A DNA stretch of 6,509 bases. Origin: Peptostreptococcaceae bacterium (GTDB lineage: Bacteria > Bacillota_A > Clostridia > Peptostreptococcales > Acidaminobacteraceae). The translations under genes were made by a program, and so were the position numbers. The stretch's first letter is position 1. Every line of letters starts with the position of its first letter. The notes beneath the pieces are model-generated. The model was not told the DNA's origin. It was given only the letters and a program-made list of their open reading frames with translations, and ran no database searches. The stretch is taken from NCBI GenBank assembly GCA_013619035.1, contig JABXKX010000512.1:1-6509 (forward strand), in the 5' to 3' direction. Below are positions 1 through 4,956 of the stretch, one piece after another.

Positions 1-441
1 GCTATAATATTTATCGTAGTTTCATGGAAATTAACAGATACCATGCAAGTCTCATGGTTTTCAAATTTAACCCGTGACGACAGTGCTGTTGCAGATTTTA
101 ATGATGCATCAACACCATCTATAGACGATATCAATACCGTTATTGACACAACTCCTGAGGATACCGTGACTGAAATCATACCTGAGGATACCGAGACAAC
201 AGAAACAGATGATACCACTCAAGTGGTTGAAATCAAAGATGTTTCATTTACAGTTGATCCTGGCTCACCAGGTTATAAGATTGCAACCAACCTTGAAGCT
301 AAAGGTCTAATCGACAGTGTGGATTCATTTATTCAAAAGTTAGACGAGATGAACTTAGGAAACAAATTAAGAGCTGGTAATTTCAAATTAAACACAGGCA
401 TGACCGTTGAAGAAATTATCAATGTCATCGCAGGTCAATAA
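1..441 (+). CDS. Membrane-anchored protein with C-terminal LysM-like (MltG/YceG N-terminal type) domain, 5' partial
   Basis: The frame is open from the first base of the window, so the start lies upstream; 146 residues are visible. The first visible residues (AIIFIVVSW) look like the end of a transmembrane helix. Next comes an acidic, Thr-rich, low-complexity spacer (about residues 25-77) containing two PEDT units. The last ~63 residues (about 82-144) resemble the small LysM-like subdomain at the N-terminus of MltG/YceG endolytic transglycosylases: FTVDPGSPGYKIATNL, then a KGLI/F segment, RAGNFKLNTGM and VEEIINVIAG. The protein ends where the MltG catalytic domain would begin, so no lytic transglycosylase activity is expected. 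An extracytoplasmic, membrane-tethered role is inferred. The first internal ATG (position 43) has no good ribosome binding site and would cut off the hydrophobic segment, so I reject it as the start. Domain assignment is from pattern memory and moderately sure; the function is unknown. Confidence 0.7.
   Translation, partial: AIIFIVVSWKLTDTMQVSWFSNLTRDDSAVADFNDASTPSIDDINTVIDTTPEDTVTEIIPEDTETTETDDTTQVVEIKDVSFTVDPGSPGYKIATNLEAKGLIDSVDSFIQKLDEMNLGNKLRAGNFKLNTGMTVEEIINVIAGQ
154..193 (+). repeat. Two 13-bp direct repeats in the acidic spacer
   Basis: The 13-mer cctgaggataccg occurs at 154-166 and again at 181-193, a 27-base (9-codon) offset, so both copies encode PEDT in the same frame. They lie in the Thr/Glu/Asp-rich linker between the membrane segment and the LysM-like domain. 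This looks like an in-frame duplication in a length-tolerant spacer. Confidence 0.7.
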
Positions 442-487
442 AATACATTGTTGAAGAAATTATCAATGTCATCGCAGGTCAATAAAA
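406..487. repeat. 38-bp direct repeat duplicating the 3' end and stop codon of the upstream gene
   Basis: Bases 406-443 are identical to 450-487 (38 of 38 positions by eye), separated by 6 bases, giving a 44-base offset. The first copy encodes the last eleven residues (VEEIINVIAGQ) and the TAA stop of the LysM-like protein. The second copy lies after the stop and in another frame, so it is untranslated and includes a duplicate of the stop codon. It sits between the gene and its terminator hairpin. A recent local duplication by replication slippage is the simplest explanation. Confidence 0.92.
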
Positions 488-489
488 AC

Positions 490-525
490 AGAAGCTTGAA
501 GATTAATCTTCAAGCTTTATTTTTT
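490..525. terminator. Bidirectional intrinsic terminator between convergent genes
   Basis: Bases 492-517 form a perfect 26-bp palindrome (13 bp per arm, HindIII-like AAGCTT at both ends). On the + strand it is followed by T518, A519 and six T residues (520-525). On the - strand it is followed by the complement of the A-rich stretch 484-488, which gives a shorter T run. The arrangement fits rho-independent termination in both directions: the LysM-like gene from the left and the rsmF-rsuA pair from the right. The TAA stop of rsuA (503-505) lies at the palindrome centre, so the right arm doubles as coding sequence for the last residues of RsuA. Confidence 0.85.
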
Positions 526-1237
526 CCATTTCTTCTTCTGTTAGTTCTCTATAATCTCCCAGTTCAATGGTTTCGTCTAGAGCTAATCCGGCAATCTTAA
601 TACGTTTTAAATACATCACTTCCATATCAACTGCATCAAACATTCTTTTCACTTGATGGAACTTACCTTCCGTAATAGTTAAATAAATCTTAGATAAGCC
701 ATCTTCTACACTAATAACCTCAAGTTCTCCAGGTTGACAAAGCGTTTCATCAGTTAATGTAACACCTGAAGTTAATGTAACACCGGACTTAAATAATTCG
801 ATTTCTTTTTCAGTAACAACACCTGCTACATGAGCGAAGTATTTTTTCTTCACATGTTTTTTAGGTAACATCAAATCATGGCTCCATTTACCATCATCTG
901 TAATTAAAATCATACCTTCCGTATCAATGTCTAATCGACCTACTGGAAATAACTTTCTATTGCCATAAGTCTCTTTTACCAAATCAATAACAGTCTCATG
1001 TCTAGTATCAGTCGTAGCAGAAATCACATCTACTGGTTTATTCATAACAATATATACACACGCATCGTATGCAACAATCATTTCATCCAATAGAATCTCA
1101 TCATTATCAGGATTAATTATAAACCCTGCTTTTCTAATGACTTCTTCGTTAACAACGACTCTGCCTCTAGAAATCATTTTTTTAACTTCACTTCTCGTTC
1201 CTAAACCCATATTACTAATAAATTTATCTAATCTCAT
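503..1237 (-). CDS. rsuA: RsuA-family rRNA pseudouridine synthase
   Basis: This gene encodes 244 residues, a normal length for the RsuA/RluB/E/F family. Members isomerise one uridine in rRNA to pseudouridine; E. coli RsuA acts on 16S U516. An N-terminal S4 RNA-binding domain (about residues 1-48, MRLDKFISNMGLGTRSEV then RGRVVVNEE) precedes the catalytic domain. The active-site motif GRLDIDTEG carries the catalytic Asp at about residue 103. The later motif EGKFHQVKRMF (about 190-200) is closer to RsuA than to RluB, which typically has an RNRQVRR-type sequence. I chose the ATG at 1235-1237 because it starts the S4 domain and has a GGAGG five bases upstream; the frame stays open to 1288, but those codons overlap rsmF. 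The start overlaps the rsmF stop as ATGA, suggesting translational coupling. Residues 151-162 are a perfect tandem SGVTLT duplication. The exact target uridine is not shown by the sequence. Confidence 0.92.
   Translation of the reverse strand: MRLDKFISNMGLGTRSEVKKMISRGRVVVNEEVIRKAGFIINPDNDEILLDEMIVAYDACVYIVMNKPVDVISATTDTRHETVIDLVKETYGNRKLFPVGRLDIDTEGMILITDDGKWSHDLMLPKKHVKKKYFAHVAGVVTEKEIELFKSGVTLTSGVTLTDETLCQPGELEVISVEDGLSKIYLTITEGKFHQVKRMFDAVDMEVMYLKRIKIAGLALDETIELGDYRELTEEEMEKIKLED
753..788 (-). repeat. 18-bp in-frame tandem duplication inside rsuA
   Basis: Two adjacent 18-base units (753-770 and 771-788) share a 15-base identical core (752-766 and 770-784) and encode SGVTLT twice in a row in the RsuA-like protein. 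The preceding KSGVTLT already resembles the family pattern of a GV/I-x-L turn leading into a T-x-P segment, so one unit appears to be extra. A six-residue loop insertion by slippage is the simplest reading. Confidence 0.85.
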
Positions 1238-2553
1238 AACAACCTCCACGCTGACGGATATAAATTCTTTAATTTCCCATTTGCCCACTTACCCCATCCG
1301 ATAGGATAACCATCCACACAAATAAGATTGTATCCCTTATGACCTTCACAAAAGATCGTTTCACATTTTAAATATTTTATCACTTCGATTGAATCACTTT
1401 CAAAATTAATGGTTTGTTTAAACATATGCCTGTTAAGTCCTAAAGCAAATGCATGTGATGGTTCAAATCTATTTTTCTTAAGTTCACCTATATACCAACC
1501 TGTTTTTACTACTTTTACCGAACTAAATGATAACATACTTTCAGGTAATAAAAACACTTTATCTTTAATAACTTTAAAATGTCCTTTAAGTGGTTGGTTT
1601 AAATAGACTTTCATAAATTCTATGAGTGTCTCTGGAGGTGCTACAATGCTTTTATCAAAGCGAACAGATTCTTTTTCGGATTGTTTGACCAAATGAGCGG
1701 CAAAATGCCCTTCCCCTCTAATCAAATGAGGATACAGCCTCGAGACTTCTTCCAAACCAATCCCCGGAACAAATCCATACGCTTTAGGTATTTCTTTTAA
1801 CCCTAAGTCCATTTGATCCATCGCATAACGTATCATATTCTCATTTTCAAAAGTATTAAATGTACAAGTCGAATAAACCACTTCTCCTTGTCCGTTTAAA
1901 ACATGCAAAATATCATCTAATATTTCTTCTTGCATACTCACACAAGCTTCAACATCATAATGCTCATATGCACTGATGGCATCTTCATGTTTCTTAAACA
2001 TCCCTTCACCTGAACAAGGTGCATCAATTAAGAGTTTGTCCACTTTATGATACAAGGCATCTTTTATTTTATCTTGTCTTTCATTCAAAACTACTAAATT
2101 TTTAACACCTAGAAGTTCAGCATTACGAATCAATGCTCTTAATCTATTACTGCTGATATCATTTGAGATCAATAACCCTCGATTCTCCATCATCGCTGCA
2201 AGTTGCATACTTTTTCCACCTGGCGCTGCACATAAATCCAATACCACATCATCATGTGTTGGATTTAATACCACTGCAGGTAACATCGCAGAAGGTTCTT
2301 GAATATAATAAAGTCCTGCAAAATAATGAGGGTGTTTAGCTGGTCGTATGTCTTTAATGTAAAATCCGTCTTCCGTCCACGGGATAGGTTCCAACTCAAA
2401 TGGAGTAATTTTTAAAAACTCTTCAACAGATATTTTAAGTGTGTTCACACGAATACCTCGATGTGTTTCTTCCCCATATGTTTTTAGAAAATCATCGTAT
2501 GATTCATTTAACTGATCTCTCATTTGTTTTTCAAATTTTTCTGGTAATTTCAT
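1234..2553 (-). CDS. rsmF: RsmF-like 16S rRNA (cytosine-C5) methyltransferase
   Basis: The 439-residue product belongs to the NOL1/NOP2/Sun (NSUN) RNA m5C methyltransferases, RsmF/YebU branch, which use S-adenosylmethionine to methylate cytosines in the 16S decoding region. The N-terminus (LPEKFEKQMRDQL, RGIRVNTLK) is followed by the SAM-binding motif I DLCAAPGGKS (about residues 106-115). The DAPCSGEGMF motif carries Cys180, the product-release cysteine of the family, and YSTCTFNTFENE carries Cys230, the expected nucleophile. LYPHLIRGEGHFAAHL (about 273-288) and the C-terminal region ending GWGKWANGKLKNLYPSAWRL match the extended RsmF C-terminal domains. I chose the ATG at 2553 because it follows AAGGTGGGAG and begins at the conserved MKLPEKFE; an upstream ATG at 2586 lacks a binding site. 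It is the first gene of the rsmF-rsuA pair and ends with TGA overlapping the rsuA start. The family is sure, but the modified base could differ from E. coli C1407. Confidence 0.93.
   Translation of the reverse strand: MKLPEKFEKQMRDQLNESYDDFLKTYGEETHRGIRVNTLKISVEEFLKITPFELEPIPWTEDGFYIKDIRPAKHPHYFAGLYYIQEPSAMLPAVVLNPTHDDVVLDLCAAPGGKSMQLAAMMENRGLLISNDISSNRLRALIRNAELLGVKNLVVLNERQDKIKDALYHKVDKLLIDAPCSGEGMFKKHEDAISAYEHYDVEACVSMQEEILDDILHVLNGQGEVVYSTCTFNTFENENMIRYAMDQMDLGLKEIPKAYGFVPGIGLEEVSRLYPHLIRGEGHFAAHLVKQSEKESVRFDKSIVAPPETLIEFMKVYLNQPLKGHFKVIKDKVFLLPESMLSFSSVKVVKTGWYIGELKKNRFEPSHAFALGLNRHMFKQTINFESDSIEVIKYLKCETIFCEGHKGYNLICVDGYPIGWGKWANGKLKNLYPSAWRLL
1243..1247 (-). promoter_or_regulatory. Ribosome binding site fixing the rsuA start
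   Basis: On the - strand GGAGG lies five bases before the ATG at 1237-1235. It is located within the last codons of rsmF and supports the shorter, 244-residue start over upstream in-frame codons. Confidence 0.8.
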
Positions 2554-2558
2554 AATTT

Positions 2559-2568
2559 CTCCCACCTT
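2559..2568 (-). promoter_or_regulatory. Ribosome binding site fixing the rsmF start
   Basis: Read on the - strand, AAGGTGGGAG sits five bases before the ATG at 2553. It contains both AAGGTGG, one mismatch from AAGGAGG with 8-base spacing, and GGGAG with 5-base spacing. It favours this start over the ATG at 2586. Confidence 0.75.
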
Positions 2569-2647
2569 GAACGTGCATTTATTCAATTAGCAATCGTTTT
2601 CCTTGTTTTTTCCTCTAAATCTTTTTATTTTCTAAAATTTATATGGT

Positions 2648-2673
2648 ATTATATATTAGGATTTGCTATGCAA
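2648..2673 (-). promoter_or_regulatory. Candidate promoter for the rsmF-rsuA operon
   Basis: On the - strand a TATAAT box lies at 2653-2648. A TTGCAT at 2673-2668 could serve as -35, but the 14-base spacer is shorter than the usual 16-18. The -10 assignment is plausible in position, about 95 bases before the start codon. A second TATAAT on this strand (2679-2674) is an alternative. The choice cannot be settled by eye in such AT-rich DNA. Confidence 0.35.
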
Positions 2674-2690
2674 TATTATACAACAAATCC
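2659..2690. promoter_or_regulatory. Imperfect 32-bp dyad, operator-like, between divergent genes
   Basis: GGATTTG at 2659-2665 is mirrored exactly by CAAATCC at 2684-2690. The centre of this inverted repeat coincides with a small palindrome, AATATT (2672-2677). About 12 of 16 base pairs match across the dyad. It overlaps the candidate -35 of the minus-strand promoter and abuts the fba -35 region, a position from which a bound dimeric repressor or activator could affect both units. No T-run follows, so it is not a terminator. No regulator is identified. Confidence 0.4.
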
Positions 2691-2697
2691 CGTAACA

Positions 2698-2711
2698 TAA
2701 AAACGTTTATA
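2698..2711. promoter_or_regulatory. cre-like / LacI-family operator candidate over the fba -10
   Basis: The 14-mer TAAAAACGTTTATA agrees with the catabolite-responsive element consensus TGWNANCGNTNWCA at all but positions 2 and 13. Those two differences are symmetrical (G to A and C to T). Six of its seven base pairs are palindromic around the central CG typical of LacI/CcpA-family sites. It overlaps the start of the fba -10 box, a position that would favour repression. AT-rich composition makes chance matches likely, so this is a candidate only. Confidence 0.35.
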
Positions 2712-2713
2712 AT
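2708..2713 (+). promoter_or_regulatory. -10 box of the fba promoter
   Basis: A consensus TATAAT lies at 2708-2713, predicting a transcript start near 2720 and a leader of about 65 bases. No good TTGACA-like -35 is found 16-18 bases upstream (the stretch there reads AAATCC at 2685-2690), so the promoter may need an activator or tolerate a weak -35. The leader includes a small hairpin, ATGCTT/AAGCAT, at 2743-2757, with no T-run to make it an attenuator. Confidence 0.5.
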
Positions 2714-2772
2714 ATCTTTTTTATGGTATGAATATGGTAAGTATGCTTTTTAAGCATTGGGAAATATATTAC

Positions 2773-2779
2773 AGGAGGT
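2773..2779 (+). promoter_or_regulatory. Strong ribosome binding site of fba
   Basis: AGGAGGT lies five bases before the ATG at 2785. This near-perfect Shine-Dalgarno sequence decides the start against the in-frame ATG at 2728, which has none, and fits strong translation of a glycolytic enzyme. Confidence 0.88.
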
Positions 2780-2784
2780 CAATT

Positions 2785-3708
2785 ATGGCATTAGTTACAA
2801 CGAAAAAAATGTTTGCAGATGCATATGCTGGCGAATACGCTATTGGTGCATTTAACATTAATAACATGGAAATCATTCAAGGTATTGTAGATGCGGCACA
2901 AGAAACAAACTCTCCAGTTATTTTACAAGTATCATCAGGAGCTATTAAATATGCTAGACCAACTTATTTAAAAAAGTTAGTTGAAGCAGCTGTAGAAGAT
3001 TCAACAATTGACATTGCATTACACTTAGATCATGGTGCAGATTTTGAAGCATGTAAAGCTGCTGTAGATTTAGGATTTACTTCAGTAATGATCGATGGTT
3101 CACACCACGATTTCGAAGAAAACATCAGAGTAACAAAAGAAGTAGTTGAATATGCTCACGCTAGAGGTGTTGTTGTTGAAGCAGAGCTTGGTAGATTAGC
3201 TGGTGTTGAAGACGATGTAAATGTTTCTGAAGAAGATTCATCTTACACTGATCCAAAACAAGCAAAAGAGTTTATTGAAAGAACTGGTATTGATTCATTA
3301 GCAATCGCTATCGGAACTAGCCATGGTGCTGTTAAATTCACAGGCGAACCTAAACTTGAGTATGGTATCTTAAAAGAAATCATGGAATTAGTACCAAACT
3401 TCCCATTAGTACTTCATGGCGCTTCTTCTGTTTATCCAGAAGCTGTAGCACTTTGTAACGATAATGGTGCAGATCTTAAAGGATCTAAAGGTGTTCCTGA
3501 TGAAATGTTAAGAGAAGCTAATAGATTAGGCGTTTGTAAAATTAACGTAGACACTGACTTAAGAATTGCTTTCACTGGTCAAATCAGAAAAGTATTCAAC
3601 GACAAGCCAGGCGAATTTGATCCTAGAAAATTTGTAGGACCAGCTAGAACAGAAATAACAAGAATTGTTAAGCACAAAATCATCAACGTATTTGGTTCTG
3701 GTAAATAA
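2785..3708 (+). CDS. fba: Class II fructose-1,6-bisphosphate aldolase
   Basis: The 307-residue enzyme cleaves fructose-1,6-bisphosphate into dihydroxyacetone phosphate and glyceraldehyde-3-phosphate (reversibly) in cytosolic glycolysis, using a divalent metal, usually zinc. The length fits short class II (FbaA-type) aldolases. Visible motifs in order: GAFNINNMEIIQG (about residues 21-33); LHLDHG with the catalytic Asp82 and zinc ligand His83; MIDGSHHDFEENI (102-114); VEAELGRLAG (131-140) with metal-site Glu; IGTSHGA with zinc ligand His180; LHGASS with zinc ligand His211; and the phosphate-binding INVDTDLR (253-260). All expected catalytic residues are present. The start follows AGGAGGT, whereas an upstream in-frame ATG would add 19 residues outside the family alignment. 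The gene has its own promoter and terminator and is divergent from rsmF, so it is probably monocistronic. The related tagatose-bisphosphate or other class II aldolase activities cannot be ruled out by eye. Confidence 0.96.
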   Translation: MALVTTKKMFADAYAGEYAIGAFNINNMEIIQGIVDAAQETNSPVILQVSSGAIKYARPTYLKKLVEAAVEDSTIDIALHLDHGADFEACKAAVDLGFTSVMIDGSHHDFEENIRVTKEVVEYAHARGVVVEAELGRLAGVEDDVNVSEEDSSYTDPKQAKEFIERTGIDSLAIAIGTSHGAVKFTGEPKLEYGILKEIMELVPNFPLVLHGASSVYPEAVALCNDNGADLKGSKGVPDEMLREANRLGVCKINVDTDLRIAFTGQIRKVFNDKPGEFDPRKFVGPARTEITRIVKHKIINVFGSGK

Positions 3709-3714
3709 TAATAC

Positions 3715-3746
3715 AAAACGACAGTTTAATCACTGTCGTTTTTTTT
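3715..3746 (+). terminator. Rho-independent terminator of fba
   Basis: An 8-bp perfect stem (3718-3725 with 3732-3739, ACGACAGT/ACTGTCGT) with a 6-base loop is followed by a run of eight T residues (3739-3746). AAA at 3715-3717 can extend the stem into the T run. It begins seven bases after the fba stop codon. Confidence 0.92.
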
Positions 3747-3750
3747 ATAC

Positions 3751-3781
3751 AAAAAAAATATCCCACCAAATGGTGGGATAT
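3751..3781 (-). terminator. Rho-independent terminator of the lon-engB-ppiB operon
   Basis: A 10-bp perfect stem (3758-3767 with 3772-3781, core CCCACC/GGTGGG) with a 4-base loop is followed, on the - strand, by a T run from the complement of the eight A residues at 3751-3758. It lies four bases after the ppiB stop codon, opposite the fba terminator and not overlapping it. Confidence 0.9.
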
Positions 3782-3785
3782 GTTA

Positions 3786-4304
3786 TTATTTCTTTTCTGG
3801 TTCTGGATACTCTACACCTAAAGTATCTACTGTCATCGATTCAATCTTAGTCTCTTTAACAGGTCTATCCATAGCGCCAGTAGGTGCATCAGCAATTAGA
3901 TTAACCACATCCATACCTTCAAACACTTTACCAAATCCAGCATAAGATCCATCTAAATGTGGAGATGTTTTGTGCATTAAGAAGAATTGAGAGCCTGCTG
4001 AGTTAGGCATTTGTGATCTAGCCATTGATAACACACCTTCAGTATGCTTCAATTCGTTCTCAAAACCATTCGCGATAAACTCACCTTTGATGCCATAACC
4101 AGGTCCGCCCATTCCTGAACCGTCTGGACAACCACCTTGTAACATAAAGCCTTTGATAACTCTATGGAAGATTAGACCATCATAAAATCCTTTTTTGATT
4201 AATGATATAAAGTTGTTCACTGTATTTGGTGCTATCTCAGGATATAATTCAGCTTTAATAACTTCTCCTGTTGTCATTTTAATCGTTACGATTGGATTAC
4301 TCAT
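3786..4304 (-). CDS. ppiB: Cyclophilin-type peptidyl-prolyl cis-trans isomerase
   Basis: The 172-residue protein is a single-domain cyclophilin that speeds cis-trans isomerisation of Xaa-Pro bonds and helps protein folding. It has no signal peptide or membrane segment, so it should act in the cytosol. The active-site signature FHRVIKGFMLQGG holds Arg48, Phe53 and Gln56. GSGMGGPGYGIKGEF, LSMARSQMPNSAGSQFF (about residues 92-108) and LDGSYAGFGKV (117-127) follow in the usual order. The position of the cyclosporin-contacting tryptophan of human cyclophilin A is occupied by His116 (SPHLDG), as is common in bacterial PpiB proteins. An ideal AAGGAGG stands four bases before the ATG. It is the last gene of the lon-engB-ppiB unit, 12 bases after engB, with a terminator just downstream. 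Its C-terminal tail (YPEPEKK) is a short charged extension. Confidence 0.95.
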   Translation of the reverse strand: MSNPIVTIKMTTGEVIKAELYPEIAPNTVNNFISLIKKGFYDGLIFHRVIKGFMLQGGCPDGSGMGGPGYGIKGEFIANGFENELKHTEGVLSMARSQMPNSAGSQFFLMHKTSPHLDGSYAGFGKVFEGMDVVNLIADAPTGAMDRPVKETKIESMTVDTLGVEYPEPEKK

Positions 4305-4308
4305 TGTG

Positions 4309-4315
4309 CCTCCTT
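4309..4315 (-). promoter_or_regulatory. Consensus ribosome binding site of ppiB
   Basis: AAGGAGG on the - strand lies in the 12-base gap between the engB stop and the ppiB ATG, four bases before the start. It shows that ppiB is independently and strongly initiated within the polycistronic message. Confidence 0.85.
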
Positions 4316-4316
4316 G

Positions 4317-4955
4317 TTAATCTTTCTTGGGACCACCCTGTTGTGGTTCAAAATGTACATCAAAGCCATTAACTTCAAACAATTCATTAAAGACCTCCCA
4401 AACATCATATTTACCATATCTGTTCGTTATAGAGGTGGTCACTAGAACATCATCTAGACCCATGCCTAAAGCATCTCTTACAATCTTAATATGTTTTTGT
4501 AATTGGCTCTTTTTTATTTTATCATGTTTTGTACCCACTACAATACCGTTGAAGCCAAATGTTTTAATCCATTTGTACATCTCAATATCTTCTGCAGTTG
4601 GTTTATGTCTTAAATCAACTAGAAGTATAACTTCTAAAAGATTTGTTCTTGTTTTTAAATAGGTTTCAATGATCTTTCCCCAAGTTTTTTTCTGTTCCTT
4701 GGAAACTCTTGCATACCCATACCCTGGTAAGTCAACTAATGTAAACTTTGAATCAATATCAAAGAAATTGATCAATTGAGTTTTACCTGGTGTTGAACTT
4801 GTTCTTGCTAAGTTCTTTCTGTTGATCAGCATGTTAATTAAAGATGATTTACCAACGTTAGACCGACCAACCATTGCAATTTCTGGAAGAGGACTTTCTG
4901 GATATTGATCTTTAGTAACAGCACTTGTTACAAATTCACTTTTCTTAATCTTCAT
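4317..4955 (-). CDS. engB: Ribosome-biogenesis GTPase EngB (YsxC/YihA)
   Basis: The 212-residue protein is a TrmE-Era-EngA-EngB-Septin-like GTPase. Homologues are essential for assembly of the large (50S) ribosomal subunit and act in the cytosol. The GTPase motifs are complete: G1 GRSNVGKSS (residues 30-38), G2 region STPGKTQ with the conserved Thr (about 54-60), G3 DLPGYGYA (75-82), G4 TKHDK (142-146, fitting T/NKxD) and G5 TTS (173-175). The short G2/G3 spacing and PGYGYA are diagnostic of EngB. The ATG sits one base after the lon stop, and an AGAGG within lon's last codons serves as binding site. The lon-engB order is widespread in Bacillota, including Bacillus subtilis lonA-ysxC. The protein is somewhat longer than B. 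subtilis YsxC because of a polar C-terminal tail rich in Gln, Gly, Pro and Lys. Confidence 0.96.
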   Translation of the reverse strand: MKIKKSEFVTSAVTKDQYPESPLPEIAMVGRSNVGKSSLINMLINRKNLARTSSTPGKTQLINFFDIDSKFTLVDLPGYGYARVSKEQKKTWGKIIETYLKTRTNLLEVILLVDLRHKPTAEDIEMYKWIKTFGFNGIVVGTKHDKIKKSQLQKHIKIVRDALGMGLDDVLVTTSITNRYGKYDVWEVFNELFEVNGFDVHFEPQQGGPKKD

Positions 4956-4956
4956 C

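Noticed and set aside
406..487. Direct repeats as a CRISPR array or mobile element ends
   Set aside because: Only two copies with a 6-base gap, one being coding sequence; no further spacers, transposase or terminal inverted repeats.
1234..1236. TGA read as tryptophan (Mycoplasma-type code)
   Set aside because: The TGA at the rsmF end alone is not decisive because a TAG follows two codons later, but all 13 tryptophans in the called genes are TGG, which argues for the standard code.
1409..1606. Plus-strand open frame of 65 codons opposite rsmF
   Set aside because: It lies entirely antisense to a well-supported methyltransferase, has no recognisable domain and no convincing binding site.
2743..2757. 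Small hairpin in the fba leader as riboswitch or attenuator
   Set aside because: The stem is only six base pairs with a three-base loop and no T run or alternative pairing partner is evident in the short leader.
2728..2784. 19-residue N-terminal extension of fba
   Set aside because: The ATG at 2728 lacks a ribosome binding site and the extension falls outside the aldolase family, while AGGAGGT precedes the ATG at 2785.
3665..3850. Plus-strand open frame of 61 codons over the end of fba
   Set aside because: It runs through the fba 3' end, both terminators and the antisense of ppiB, so it is a shadow frame.
4327..4662. Plus-strand open frame of 111 codons opposite engB
   Set aside because: Antisense to the complete EngB GTPase; its composition reflects the reverse complement of that gene.
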